DNA of 64,000 nucleotides from Methanobacterium_D sp040373355 (GCF_047495555.1 NZ_CP166866.1:1276001-1340000); one strand, 5' to 3'; positions 26,607-35,362 are shown, numbered from the stretch's first letter. The notes: generated by a model not told the origin, from the letters alone. Made by a program: numbers and translations.

Positions 26607-27644
26607 TTATTGCTCAAGTGTTAGTACTGATATCACTCGAGTTAAACTCTTATGCATTCTTATCTCGTATTGTTCTATTATTTTAAATTTTGTATGATTT
26701 ACCAGTTCTTTGATATCTAAATAATGGGGAGTTGCCATACAGATATAGCCATCAGGGTTAATTATTTCCTGCATAGCTAAAAGAGAATCTTCATAAATTG
26801 TTTTACTTTCAACTCCTGCAGTTGATGCTGAAATACCGTATGGGGGATCAGTTACAATAGCATCGACTTTAAACGGAAGTTTAATCTTTCTTGCATCTCC
26901 TTGATAAACTCTGTAATCGTTTATGCCGCAGTAGGAGAGATTTTTCTTTGTTCCTTCAACCATTTTCTCATCAATATCCATTCCTACAACTTGACCTCCA
27001 ATTATCCCTGCTTCAATTAAAATACCTCCAGTTCCACAAAATGGGTCCAAAACGATACTTCCTTCTTTAACTCTTGCTAAATTAGACATTCCTCTTGCAA
27101 GTTTTGGACTCATTGATCCTGGATAAAAAAAAGGTCTTTTATGAGGTTTAAGTTCATAATAATGTTTTTTAGCTCTTTTAATTAATCTTTCACTGATAAA
27201 TAGCTTATCATCAATTACAATGATTCTTAAAAAGGTATCTGGATTTTCAAGATTTACCTTAGCATTTTTGCCTAATACTTCCTTAATTATGCCTCCAATT
27301 TCAATTTCCATATTTTGAGAATTAAATTCGGGATCGTAGCCAACTTTTTTGACCCTTACAGCATAATCCTTAGAAATAATATCGTTCCAAGGGTACTGGG
27401 CAATATCATCTTTTAAACTATCAATTTTAGATTCAAATAGCAAATTGCAGATTTCATGAGTATATGCAATTTTCTTTCCAAGAATATGGATCATACGAGT
27501 CTCTTCATCAGGAATTTCAATTATTAATATTCCTTCATTATGATATTTTACAGTAAAAGAAGCATTTTCAGCTTCTAAACATGCAGTTATTTCTGCTTTT
27601 GGTAAAGTTTCATGTTCACCCGATAAAATAAAAATAATTTCCAT
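26607..27644 (-). CDS. trmG10: tRNA (guanine-10) N2-dimethyltransferase
   Basis: Methylates N2 of G10 in tRNA, twice. 345 residues: an N-terminal THUMP-type RNA-binding part (to about 150), then a Rossmann methylase with PFFYPGSMSPKLARGMSNLA, DPFCGTGGILIEAGIIGG (motif I), MDIDEKMVEGTKKNL and the catalytic TDPPYGIS (motif IV), the N-methyltransferase D-P-P-Y signature. AGGTGTC stands before the ATG. It lies between cimA and the lipid reductase on the same strand, with gaps of 28-57 bp, so they may share a transcript. Confidence 0.88.
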   Translation of the reverse strand: MEIIFILSGEHETLPKAEITACLEAENASFTVKYHNEGILIIEIPDEETRMIHILGKKIAYTHEICNLLFESKIDSLKDDIAQYPWNDIISKDYAVRVKKVGYDPEFNSQNMEIEIGGIIKEVLGKNAKVNLENPDTFLRIIVIDDKLFISERLIKRAKKHYYELKPHKRPFFYPGSMSPKLARGMSNLARVKEGSIVLDPFCGTGGILIEAGIIGGQVVGMDIDEKMVEGTKKNLSYCGINDYRVYQGDARKIKLPFKVDAIVTDPPYGISASTAGVESKTIYEDSLLAMQEIINPDGYICMATPHYLDIKELVNHTKFKIIEQYEIRMHKSLTRVISVLTLEQ

Positions 27645-27700
27645 AAATTTGACACCTTTTTGATTTATATTAATTAAAATTTACAAAAAATAAGAGTTGG

Positions 27701-28867
27701 TCATAAACCGAATATATTCCGAGATAATAACTTAGGGAGAACTGAAAAGAGTAATCCACTTTTTATTATTTCTTTCATAAGAGGGGATTGAGAATCCAGA
27801 TCTCCATATTCTGAGACTATTCTTCCTATTTCTTTTTCCTTAAGTTTTAAAATGACTGAATCAAGATCTTCATTACTTAAAGATTTGTATGTCTTTTGAA
27901 CTTTAAGCTGCATTTTAAGTTCATTTTTATACATTTTTTTATACTGTTTCTGGTAATCCTTTAAGATTTTAATGTTCTTTGAGCTGATGGCATTATATAC
28001 AATTTCTGCCGCTATTTTAGCACATTTAAACCCTATAATAAGTCCGCCACCAGTTGTGGGTTTGACTTGAGATGCAGAATCGCCTATAAGTATAGCCCTA
28101 TCTTTTACAATATCCTTTTTGGATTCATATAGGGGGATCATTCCATAATATTTTTTCAGAATTTTAGCATCCTTTAATCTTTCATCAGACTCTAAATATT
28201 TGTTTAAAATTTCACTTAATGTTTTATAGTCATAATCTGCAAATAAGCCCATTCTAGCAGTAGATTTTGAAAGTGGAATAGTCCACAAAAATCCTGGAGA
28301 TATTTCTGCATTTACATTTACTTGAAAATAATCATCATCAAATGTGTCTTTTCCTGTATCAATGAGTAATTGAGCAGCAGGAGTGGCTTTAGATTCGCTA
28401 TTAAATTTTTTTGATAACAATGAAGAAGGACCATCAGTACCTACAATTATCTCTGCAGTTATTTTTTTATCCTTAAGGTATATTTCTCCAGTTTTTAGAT
28501 CGACATCATTAACACGGTGATTTAAAAATAGTTCTACTCCTTTATCTACAGCTATTTGCGCTAAAAACTTGTCATATGCTACTCTATCTAAAACATATGC
28601 TAGAGGTTTCTCCTTTTTCTTCATTGAAATCATTGTATTTGATGGAGAATACAGGCATGCGCCATATATTTCATTTAGTATAACCTCATCCGGTACAATA
28701 TTTACATCCTTAATTTTATTACCAAGAAGTCCGGCACATTGTAATGGGACACCAACTTCTGTTTTTTTTTCAAAAATAGCTACTTTTAGACCCTTTTCTG
28801 CAGCATATCGTGCAAATGTACATCCCACTGGCCCTGCGCCTATAACTGCAACGTCATAATCTTTCAT
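27701..28867 (-). CDS. Digeranylgeranylglycerophospholipid reductase
   Basis: FAD enzyme that saturates the geranylgeranyl chains of archaeal membrane lipids. 388 residues with VIGAGPVGCTFARYAAEKG at the N-terminus, IFEKKTEVGVPLQCAGLLG (family signature with the conserved Cys), VGTDGPSS, and DRAILIGDSASQVKPTTGGGLIIGFKCA, the second FAD motif. No membrane helix is evident; membrane association is by family knowledge. A leader with two perfect hairpins precedes it (see 28908-28966). The start has GGAAAGAT upstream. Confidence 0.87.
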   Translation of the reverse strand: MKDYDVAVIGAGPVGCTFARYAAEKGLKVAIFEKKTEVGVPLQCAGLLGNKIKDVNIVPDEVILNEIYGACLYSPSNTMISMKKKEKPLAYVLDRVAYDKFLAQIAVDKGVELFLNHRVNDVDLKTGEIYLKDKKITAEIIVGTDGPSSLLSKKFNSESKATPAAQLLIDTGKDTFDDDYFQVNVNAEISPGFLWTIPLSKSTARMGLFADYDYKTLSEILNKYLESDERLKDAKILKKYYGMIPLYESKKDIVKDRAILIGDSASQVKPTTGGGLIIGFKCAKIAAEIVYNAISSKNIKILKDYQKQYKKMYKNELKMQLKVQKTYKSLSNEDLDSVILKLKEKEIGRIVSEYGDLDSQSPLMKEIIKSGLLFSVLPKLLSRNIFGL

Positions 28868-28907
28868 ATTATCTTTCCATGTATAATATTAATCACTTAT
28901 TATTAAA

Positions 28908-28966
28908 AAGCAGAATATACTCTGCCATAATATCCAAATGCCATATTAACCAGTATTTTGGCATTT
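28908..28966 (-). promoter_or_regulatory. Two-hairpin leader of the lipid reductase gene
   Basis: Reading toward the reductase, AAATGCC (28966-28960) pairs perfectly with GGCATTT (28942-28936) across a 17-nt loop, and GCAGA (28925-28921) pairs with TCTGC (28914-28910) across 6 nt. TATA-like TTTATA elements lie at about 28985 and 29005, so a leader of about 80-115 nt would contain both. Function unknown; neither is followed by a T-run on the coding strand that would suggest a terminator. Confidence 0.35.
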
Positions 28967-29116
28967 ATAGCTTATAAATAGGATATTTTAAAGATTAAAT
29001 ATATAAAATTTAGTATTTAAATTAAAATCTATTTTAATTATTAAAAAAGAGCATTATAAATCTTTCGAATTAGTAACTATAATTAATTGTTTAACTTATA
29101 TAACTTAAAATTAGGG

Positions 29117-29959
29117 TTATAGTTTAATTTTAAGGCCTGTATAAAGTGATTTGATTCTACTTTGAAGAATAATTTTCATTAAATCAATTCCTTGTTTTCC
29201 AGTACAATGTCCGGTATATATTTCACCTTTAACACTTGATTTAAGCCATTCTGCAATTTCAAGAATTTCATTTTTACTGGCAATTGCATAGTCACTACTT
29301 CCTGCTTGTAGATGAAATCCTCCAATTACTGTACCAACAGTTTTTTGTGAAAATAATTGAATAGCAGTATTTACTATATTTTTAATTCCATTGTGCCCGC
29401 ATCCAGAAAATATAACTAAATCTTTCCCTTTTTCTACAACCATAAATAGTTCATGTTCAAAAGTATCCTTAATCATTTCATTATTAGTATTAGTAAACAA
29501 AACATTGTTACTTGTTGGAATGGGGAATGTCTTAGTTATATTTGGAACTAGGAAAATGTTAGGAGCTATTTTAACAGTTTTTTCAATAAACTTGAATCTT
29601 TTGGGATATTTTTCTAATATTTCTCTAGAAGTACCAATGTTTTTGTATCCCTGGGGTAGTAGAGAATAATATTGATTAAAGACTTCTTTTTTAAGTAATA
29701 CTGGGGCTTTTGAGTTTATTTTAATGAATTCTTTTAATCCACCTGTATGATCACCGTGTCCGTGAGATATCACAGCAATATCAATAGTTTCAAGGTTAAT
29801 TCCAAGCTTTGAAGCGTTGATAATAGCACTGTTTTCAGGGCCCCCTGAATCAAATAAAATTTTTTTATCATTTATCTCTAAAAGAAGGGACATACCATGT
29901 TCTATACAAAAATTTGATCCTTTTTCCTTGGTATTTTCAAGTAAAACTATTATTTCCAT
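29117..29959 (-). CDS. MBL-fold metallohydrolase, COG1237 type
   Basis: 280 residues. Motif ISHGHGDHTGGLKEFI (near 64-79) and the later FSGCGHNGIKNIV and YTGHCTGKQ give the metal ligands in the spacing of COG1237. Members are often labelled as an enzyme joining a pterin to beta-RFA-P in methanopterin synthesis (after MJ0301), a plausible role in a methanogen but one I cannot confirm. TAGGAATT precedes the ATG. Alone between an AT-rich 250-bp gap and the flavin-fold gene. Confidence 0.75.
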   Translation of the reverse strand: MEIIVLLENTKEKGSNFCIEHGMSLLLEINDKKILFDSGGPENSAIINASKLGINLETIDIAVISHGHGDHTGGLKEFIKINSKAPVLLKKEVFNQYYSLLPQGYKNIGTSREILEKYPKRFKFIEKTVKIAPNIFLVPNITKTFPIPTSNNVLFTNTNNEMIKDTFEHELFMVVEKGKDLVIFSGCGHNGIKNIVNTAIQLFSQKTVGTVIGGFHLQAGSSDYAIASKNEILEIAEWLKSSVKGEIYTGHCTGKQGIDLMKIILQSRIKSLYTGLKIKL

Positions 29960-29997
29960 TTTTTAATTCCTAAAAAATAAGGATTAATTAAAAGTAG

Positions 29998-30426
29998 TTA
30001 ATCACCAAAATTTATAAACTTCTTAGGTTCAAAATTGGTTTCCATGGTCCAGAAATAGGCTTGACCTTTTGGAATTCTAAAGATGATAAGTCCCGGATGA
30101 TCTACGGTCATTCCGAATTCTTTAAGGAATGGTCTGTCATTTAAAACCTTTTCTTTAAGTTCTGGATCATCTAAAAACTCTACTTCTCCAGCAACCCTCA
30201 TCATTTTTCCTGTCATTTCATCTGGTTGCCAGAAACATACTTCAACTTTAGGATTTTTCTGAAGTTGTCCATACATCTCTTTAACTGATCCTATCTGGAA
30301 ATAGAATCCCTTTTCATTGGCAAACCAAAAACCGAGTGCTCTGACTCTCGGTTGATCTCCTTCTACTGTTGCAAGGTAGCAGACAGGAGTTGTATTTGCA
30401 AATTCAATACAATCTTTAAAATCCAT
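29998..30426 (-). CDS. Pyridoxamine-phosphate-oxidase-fold flavoprotein
   Basis: 142 residues of the split-barrel FMN-binding family. The N-terminal CYLATVEGDQPRVRALGFWF and central GFYFQIGSVKEMYGQLQKNPKVEVCFW are the typical first strands and FMN contacts; the end reads GQAYFWTMETNFEPKKF. Function likely a flavin- or F420-dependent reductase or a heme/flavin binding protein. GGAGGAG precedes the ATG. Divergent from the AhpD-like gene. Confidence 0.82.
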   Translation of the reverse strand: MDFKDCIEFANTTPVCYLATVEGDQPRVRALGFWFANEKGFYFQIGSVKEMYGQLQKNPKVEVCFWQPDEMTGKMMRVAGEVEFLDDPELKEKVLNDRPFLKEFGMTVDHPGLIIFRIPKGQAYFWTMETNFEPKKFINFGD

Positions 30427-30519
30427 AAAAACTCCTCCTTTTAAGTACTTTAAGTAATATATTGTTCCTTTATGTTAAATTTAAATTTTGGTTAATAAAA
30501 TATTGATGGAGTGGAGATG

Positions 30520-30816
30520 ATGGAAAAACCAAGACCATATTTATTTGCAGATGCAGTAAGTGAAGAATTAGGCGATGCATTTGAAAATTTAGCTTCTAAA
30601 ATTATGAAAGAAGGAGCATTAACTTCACGGGAAAAATCATTGATAGCACTGGCGTGTGCTGTAGCAGTTAAATGTGAGCACTGTATAAAAGCTCATAAAA
30701 AGAATGCTTTGGCTGAAGGAGCTACAATGGAAGAAATTCTAGAAGCTGCAGCTGTAGCAGGTCAAGTTCGCCTTGGATCAGGATTTACATTTGCTTCATA
30801 TTTGCTTGATGAGTAA
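30520..30816 (+). CDS. Carboxymuconolactone decarboxylase/AhpD-family protein
   Basis: 98 residues. The CXXC redox motif is in VKCEHCIKAHKKNALAEGAT, as in AhpD-like proteins that reduce peroxiredoxin partners or act as general thiol-disulfide enzymes. Other conserved parts: SREKSLIALACAVAV and MEEILEAAAVAGQVRLGS. Several starts are possible (GTG 30511, ATG 30517, ATG 30520); GGAG at 30508 favours the last two. A second family member lies at 52.1 kb. Confidence 0.83.
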   Translation: MEKPRPYLFADAVSEELGDAFENLASKIMKEGALTSREKSLIALACAVAVKCEHCIKAHKKNALAEGATMEEILEAAAVAGQVRLGSGFTFASYLLDE

Positions 30817-30817
30817 T

Positions 30818-31258
30818 TTATTTAATTTCAATAATGCTTTCGCAATAAGCATCACCTTTACACATCCTTTTAGTAAAATGCTGATTGTATTTTGGATTTA
30901 GAGCATCTATTGCGCTTTTTGAATGTGCCTGGCATAGTTGGGGCATATTTCTAGTAGCAGTACCTGTTTCTTCATGTATTTTTAATATTGGACAGCTTGT
31001 AAAACAATCTATTACATGATCTTCAGCCTCTTCTAAAGTTTTATGGTCACATCTTCCCATAAGTATTGATCTAATGATTTTCCATGACTTACTGACTTCT
31101 ATTGTACTTGTGACAGGTAAATTAAGGAAATCCGCAATATACTTAACTTCTTTTCCTCCTTCAGTCCAAAAACTAAGCCCATAATTAACAAATAAACTTT
31201 GTGCTGTTTTTGTAGCTAGTTCCCACCTTACTTCGGCAGATATATCTTCTAATTCCAT
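30818..31258 (-). CDS. Cys-rich hypothetical protein, paralogue B of the TetR operon
   Basis: 146 residues, unknown function. It shares with the next upstream protein the order: an internal Cys followed by LK-H-ET-T, a second Cys (here QLCQAHSK), then LNPKY--HFTK and the C-terminal C-x-GD-x-YCESIIE. These features, especially the GD--C end, recall the L-2-amino-thiazoline-4-carboxylate hydrolase-like family, but the match is by eye only. Has GGGGAGAT before its ATG and follows its paralogue by 48 bp. Unlike paralogue A it has an extra N-terminal segment of about 35 residues. Confidence 0.6.
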   Translation of the reverse strand: MELEDISAEVRWELATKTAQSLFVNYGLSFWTEGGKEVKYIADFLNLPVTSTIEVSKSWKIIRSILMGRCDHKTLEEAEDHVIDCFTSCPILKIHEETGTATRNMPQLCQAHSKSAIDALNPKYNQHFTKRMCKGDAYCESIIEIK

Positions 31259-31305
31259 ATATCTCCCCCCATGCTTATTTGTTTTTAATAATTTAAGGCT
31301 CTTAA

Positions 31306-31674
31306 TTATTTTTTAAGCTCTATAATACTTTCACAGTAAGGATCGCCTTCACAGATTTTTTTTGTAAATCTGTGAGTATATTTTGGATTTAAAGTTTCAA
31401 TAACTGTCCGGGCATATTTAGAACATCCTTCAGACACGCTTATTTCTGGAGTATCTGTTTCTTTATGAGTCTTTAAGATTACACAATCGGTTATTCTATT
31501 TATTACCAGATCATTATTAGCTAAAATATTTTTGTATTCTGCTTTTCCCCTCATAATTCTGGTTAGATGTTCCCATGCTTTGTACAGTTCATATGCATTT
31601 TCAACAGGCATTTCAAGAGAATTCAATATTTCTTTCATCTCTTTACCAGCTTCTTCTATTCTAAGCTCTTTCAA
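31306..31674 (-). CDS. Cys-rich hypothetical protein, paralogue A of the TetR operon
   Basis: 122 residues, unknown function, related to the next gene: ITDCVILKTHKETDT, EGCSKYARTVIETLNPKYTHRFTKK and ICEGDPYCESIIELKK. At least four Cys are kept between the two, which suggests metal or cofactor binding or redox activity. The start is TTG, 12 bp after the TetR stop, with AGTGA as ribosome site, so it is translated from the tetR message. Could belong to the ATC-hydrolase-like family. Confidence 0.6.
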   Translation of the reverse strand: MKELRIEEAGKEMKEILNSLEMPVENAYELYKAWEHLTRIMRGKAEYKNILANNDLVINRITDCVILKTHKETDTPEISVSEGCSKYARTVIETLNPKYTHRFTKKICEGDPYCESIIELKK

Positions 31675-31686
31675 TGGTTTTTCACT

Positions 31687-32328
31687 TTATTCTCTTATCG
31701 ATGGCTTTATATGAGTTGATCTGTTTATTAGATTCCAGGCAACTGTTAAATAACGTTCCTGACTAAAATTATTGATTTTTAGAAGTATTTTATGTTCTGG
31801 TGTTGGAATAAAGGCATTAATAAATGCCATTCTGTTAAATATGGCCGTTGGTATTGGATCTACATCTTCCCTAATTGATCCTTCATCTATACCTTGTCTA
31901 TAAGCATCTGCAATCATCTGTACCATCTGGTTGGATTCTTGCAGGAAATTTTGAACATTAATATCTTCTAAATCATCTAATGGCATTTGATAAAGTTCAG
32001 TTGCGGCTTTACATTTTTGAGGATTAACTTTACAATACTCAATGATACCTGTTCCATAAGCAATAATTTTTTCTGAGCCTGTTTTATGTGAATTCATTTT
32101 ATTTTTAACTACGGAGTTCATTTGATTATTTAATCTTGCATTTACTGCAGCACATAAGCTATTTTTGTCCTTGAAGTATAGATATAATGTACCTTTAGCT
32201 ACATCGGCTTTTTTAGCTACTTCATCCATAGTCATAGCTTTAAATCCATTTCTAGCTATTATTTCTTCTGCAGCGTCTAATATGGCTTTCTTTTTTTTAT
32301 ATTTCTGAAGCTTGATTCTTTTACCCAT
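31687..32328 (-). CDS. TetR/AcrR-family transcription regulator
   Basis: 213 residues. N-terminal helix-turn-helix ILDAAEEIIARNGFKAMTMDEVAKKADVAKGTLYLYFKDKNSL (about 16-58) and a helical ligand domain. It heads an operon with the two Cys-rich paralogues. Upstream, at 32351-32405, is a nested symmetric sequence placed over the predicted transcription start, so autorepression of the whole operon is the simple model. Ligand unknown. Confidence 0.9.
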   Translation of the reverse strand: MGKRIKLQKYKKKKAILDAAEEIIARNGFKAMTMDEVAKKADVAKGTLYLYFKDKNSLCAAVNARLNNQMNSVVKNKMNSHKTGSEKIIAYGTGIIEYCKVNPQKCKAATELYQMPLDDLEDINVQNFLQESNQMVQMIADAYRQGIDEGSIREDVDPIPTAIFNRMAFINAFIPTPEHKILLKINNFSQERYLTVAWNLINRSTHIKPSIRE

Positions 32329-32350
32329 TGTTTCACTATAAATTTAAATT

Positions 32351-32405
32351 TATGAATTATGGTCATTAATGAATTTCAGTCATTAATGAATATTAGTAAT
32401 TCATA
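32351..32405 (-). promoter_or_regulatory. Nested palindromic operator upstream of tetR
   Basis: Two copies of the perfect 10-bp palindrome TCATTAATGA (32363-32372 and 32380-32389, 17 bp apart) sit inside a perfect 9-bp inverted repeat, TATGAATTA (32351-32359) and TAATTCATA (32397-32405). The whole block lies 23-77 bp before the tetR start, overlapping the place where transcription should begin given an AT-rich TATA region at about 32405-32425. Probable operator for the TetR protein, perhaps binding two dimers. Confidence 0.6.
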
Positions 32406-32503
32406 TTATTTAAAAATATTTTATTACTTAAAGAAATTAAAATTAAATTCAAAATAGTTTATGACGTTGATTTTAAAAATTAATTTAAAATAATTAAATA
32501 AAT

Positions 32504-32806
32504 TTAGTCTATATTTAATTCCCTTACTTTACTAATTTCTTCTTTTCCTACTGGGATTTCAACAACAGCAGTTCCATAACAAGGCTTAGTATAAGGAAAA
32601 AGAATTGTGCCTTTGTTTTCATTTATTCCAACCGGAACTGGAGGTATTCCAATAATTCTGGCACCTAATATCTTTTCTCCGGCTTTAACATGGATCACTT
32701 CTGGTGCATTTTCATCAATAACCTTAGCACAATCTTTAAAACCAGCTCTAGATATTAATACTTCATAATCTTCAGATTCCTGTAAATATGTTTCCAGACA
32801 AAACAT
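32504..32806 (-). CDS. DUF1894-family methanogen protein
   Basis: 100 residues, soluble. Seen: acidic N-terminal half with ISRAGFKDCAKVI, then KILGARIIGIPPVPVGINE and LFPYTKPCYGTAVVEIPV. I recognise this as a small family found in methanogens (DUF1894) that lies next to DUF1890 genes; function unknown. Third gene of the operon running from 34.4 to 32.5 kb, 35 bp after DUF1890. Two conserved-looking Cys. Confidence 0.6.
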   Translation of the reverse strand: MFCLETYLQESEDYEVLISRAGFKDCAKVIDENAPEVIHVKAGEKILGARIIGIPPVPVGINENKGTILFPYTKPCYGTAVVEIPVGKEEISKVRELNID

Positions 32807-32841
32807 TCTAGACCTCCAAATTATTTAATCTAAGCTTAAAC

Positions 32842-33315
32842 TTAAATTTTTCCTGATTCGTTTAATTTCTTAACAGCTTTATCAAATCTAACTCTAAGTG
32901 GTGTTGGATTGTGATATGCCCTAGCAGATACTATTGTTGCGTTAGTACTTTCTGCAACCATATTCTGGAAGTCTTCCAGTTTTTCCATGTCTTTTTCGAA
33001 AATAATGGCAATGGATGGTGTATTAAGGATACTGTTGAATGTTACAAAATATGAAACTGCAGCATCTTTATGAATGAATCCAACAAGAACATCGAACATA
33101 CCATCTTCGAGTTCATTGATACAAGAATCTATATCAATTTTATTTTCAATATAATAGCCTTCTGGATCTCCTACCTCAAGAAGCTTCATTGCAGATGGGG
33201 TACTTGCAGTTGTGACTTCATAACCCATTTGTTTAAATTTATGGGTTACATAAACTGCCATTGGGGTCTGAGAGGGGGATTCAGGACATCCTAATAATAT
33301 TAGGGCTTTTTTCAT
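32842..33315 (-). CDS. DUF1890-family methanogen protein
   Basis: 157 residues, predicted alpha/beta fold. N-terminal ALILLGCPESPSQTPMAVYVTHKFKQMGYEVTTASTPSA resembles a Rossmann-like strand-loop-helix with a Cys-Pro; LVGFIHKDAAVSYFVTFNSIL follows, and AYHNPTPLRVRFDKAV ends it. Family restricted to methanogens as far as I know; function unknown. Sits between the membrane protein and DUF1894, 21-35 bp spacing, so all three probably act together. Confidence 0.6.
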   Translation of the reverse strand: MKKALILLGCPESPSQTPMAVYVTHKFKQMGYEVTTASTPSAMKLLEVGDPEGYYIENKIDIDSCINELEDGMFDVLVGFIHKDAAVSYFVTFNSILNTPSIAIIFEKDMEKLEDFQNMVAESTNATIVSARAYHNPTPLRVRFDKAVKKLNESGKI

Positions 33316-33336
33316 ATTTTATCTCCTTTCTTTTCT

Positions 33337-34413
33337 TTATTTTCTCATAACAAGCACGTGGCTTACAATAAGTGTACCTATAAACAGGAAAGTTAGAAGT
33401 GCTGTTCCATTAATGGATCTATTCATTATAAACAATCCTACTATGGCCTGAGCCACAAAAGCAGCAATAGAACCAATAAGTAATGCTTCTCTTCCTAAAT
33501 ACTTCCTATTTCCGCTTTCCCTTTTCGAACGATATATTCCAAGTATTTTAAACCCTAAAATGGTTACTCCGACACACCAGAGTAAAAGAAGGATTAATAT
33601 TCCATAACCGAAATCAAATGTGTATCCAAATATTCCTGGAAGCATATAGTCTATTACATCTTTTTTGCTTACGAGTATTCCATAAAAAACAGGGAATGGT
33701 AACCCAAATAATGTCACTAAAGACATTGGTAAAGTTACATAACCATCTGAGCCTCCGCTACATTCAGGGCCCCAATAACAGGTTCCCTGTATATGGCCAA
33801 AAATTGCTGAATTCTTTAAAACCATTGTAAGGCTTGGGAGGGAATAATCCTCAATTCTTGAAATTCTTAAAAGTGGACTTAATACTGGCATCTTTAGAAG
33901 GATAGCTAGTAATTCAAGTAATCCAAAACCTATAATAACTACACCCGCTACTGTAGCCATTCGTTTTATTGTAAATACTGATTTTTGACGGAATGATTTT
34001 GAAATAATAAAGAAACCTAGTAATAGGCCTATAAACCAAAATATTAAAAAGGATCTGTGCATAATCCCTCCAAATATGGTAATTAGGCCTATTATAATAT
34101 ACACAAATAATCTTAAATTAGTTATCTTAATTCCAACATCTTTCATCATTGGAATCGCTGCTAGAGCAGTTACTGCAGCAAGAAGTGCCATAGGTCCATA
34201 TGGATGGGCAAATTCATAGTGTGCTATGGGTAAAAATAGGAATGTGGCATCCATACCAAACATTATAACAAATCCAATGCCCACTATAAGTGCTATAAAA
34301 AGCACGAGGCTCAATGAAAGGGGGATTATGTTAAATACAAACATAACTCCTATCTGCATGATAATTAAGAGTTCTATTATAAGTTGAAGATGATTTTCAG
34401 CAATTAAAGCCAA
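33337..34413 (-). CDS. Multi-pass membrane protein of unknown function
   Basis: 358 residues with about nine to ten hydrophobic helices spread over the whole length and short polar loops. One loop carries a Cys pair, GTCYWGPECSGGSDG, likely outside. I do not recognise the family. Start: TTG at 34413, right after GGAGGAATAAAA. The open frame continues 23 codons upstream to a GTG, but that part is made of the hairpin repeat (34428-34475) and gives an implausible basic peptide. First gene of the DUF1890/DUF1894 operon. Confidence 0.7.
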   Translation of the reverse strand: MALIAENHLQLIIELLIIMQIGVMFVFNIIPLSLSLVLFIALIVGIGFVIMFGMDATFLFLPIAHYEFAHPYGPMALLAAVTALAAIPMMKDVGIKITNLRLFVYIIIGLITIFGGIMHRSFLIFWFIGLLLGFFIISKSFRQKSVFTIKRMATVAGVVIIGFGLLELLAILLKMPVLSPLLRISRIEDYSLPSLTMVLKNSAIFGHIQGTCYWGPECSGGSDGYVTLPMSLVTLFGLPFPVFYGILVSKKDVIDYMLPGIFGYTFDFGYGILILLLLWCVGVTILGFKILGIYRSKRESGNRKYLGREALLIGSIAAFVAQAIVGLFIMNRSINGTALLTFLFIGTLIVSHVLVMRK

Positions 34414-34427
34414 TTTTATTCCTCCAA

Positions 34428-34489
34428 GCCCTCGAAAACTTCGTTTTCGGGGCGTCAAAATTTTCAATTTTGTACAGTCCACAAGGACT
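34428..34489 (-). repeat. Hairpin cluster in the leader of the membrane-protein operon
   Basis: Reading on the minus strand: (a) 34453-34428: outer arm GCCC, inner arm CGAAAAC, loop GAA, inner arm GTTTTCG, a bulged A, outer arm GGGC; (b) 34472-34456: CAAAATT, GAA, AATTTTG; (c) AGTCC (34489-34485 side) pairing with GGACT around a 4-nt loop. Hairpin (a) ends 4 bases before the GGAGG ribosome site. It has the same build as three elements at 62.5-62.8 kb, with different stem sequence but the same loop and bulge. Confidence 0.65.
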
Positions 34490-34712
34490 TTACATAGATT
34501 ATTCTGATTAAGTTAAATTGATTTGATAAAATATTGATATTATAATACGAGAAAAATATTATTTTAATTAAATATAAATTATTGTTTTTATAGATATCTG
34601 ACATAACTATTAAATATAATCTCTTAAAGTTTTTGTGGTATATATTATAAACTAAATTCTTGATTATTAAGGTATAAATTTTATATTTTTACATTTCAAA
34701 TAAAAGCAATAA

Positions 34713-35204
34713 TTAATCTAGATTCTTATAAAAAACTACCATATGTTCTCCAGGACCATTATAATTTTTAATAGCAGTGGTACCTAAAACATTCATTGTT
34801 TCTCCATTTGTTTCTTCAATAAAACCTAGTTTTTTATAAAAAGATATAGAGTTCCAGTTAATTGGTTTAGTAATTAGACTTACTTTTTTACAACCTATTG
34901 AATCGGTTTTTTCAATAAAAGTTTCTATTAACTTTTTTCCAATACTTTTTCCTCTAATTTTAGGGTCTACACATAAAAGGTGAATATATGCATCTTCTGG
35001 ATTTTCCTGAGATATAAATCCTAATAAAAACCCTCCTAGCCCGCCTGAAGGTAATTCTGCAACAAAGCATGTATTTCTAAAGAACTTAGTGAAAAGATGA
35101 TAAATGGAATTTCTTTCTGTTTCCATGGGCTGACACTCTTCTGCTACTTCTGATATATTAACAAAATCTTCTTCTAAAGCATTTCTAATAATCACATCTT
35201 CCAT
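34713..35204 (-). CDS. GNAT-family N-acetyltransferase
   Basis: 163 residues from the ATG at 35204 (GGGAAAGAT before it); the 19 codons upstream look non-coding. Seen: IRNALEEDFVNISEVA, the acetyl-CoA motif LLCVDPKIRGKSIGKKLIETFIEK (about 87-110), and SFYKKLGFIEETNGETMNVLGT. RimI-like in layout, so protein or small amine N-acetylation is possible. Single gene between AT-rich gaps. Confidence 0.82.
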   Translation of the reverse strand: MEDVIIRNALEEDFVNISEVAEECQPMETERNSIYHLFTKFFRNTCFVAELPSGGLGGFLLGFISQENPEDAYIHLLCVDPKIRGKSIGKKLIETFIEKTDSIGCKKVSLITKPINWNSISFYKKLGFIEETNGETMNVLGTTAIKNYNGPGEHMVVFYKNLD

Positions 35205-35362
35205 GATCTTTCCCTCTTTAAAATAAGCAAATTTACTACTTAATATCTGTATTAATAACAATTTAAATGCAACGTAATGATCTTAAAAGCGATAAACTTT
35301 AAATATCAAGATATTTAATTGTTAATATACTCAATATATTTTTAATATGTGGGTTAACATAT

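Noticed and set aside
32363..32389. Two direct repeats as an insertion-sequence target duplication
   Set aside because: The repeats are 17 bp apart, are themselves palindromic and sit inside a symmetric block upstream of a TetR gene; no transposase is near, so an operator is the simpler reading.
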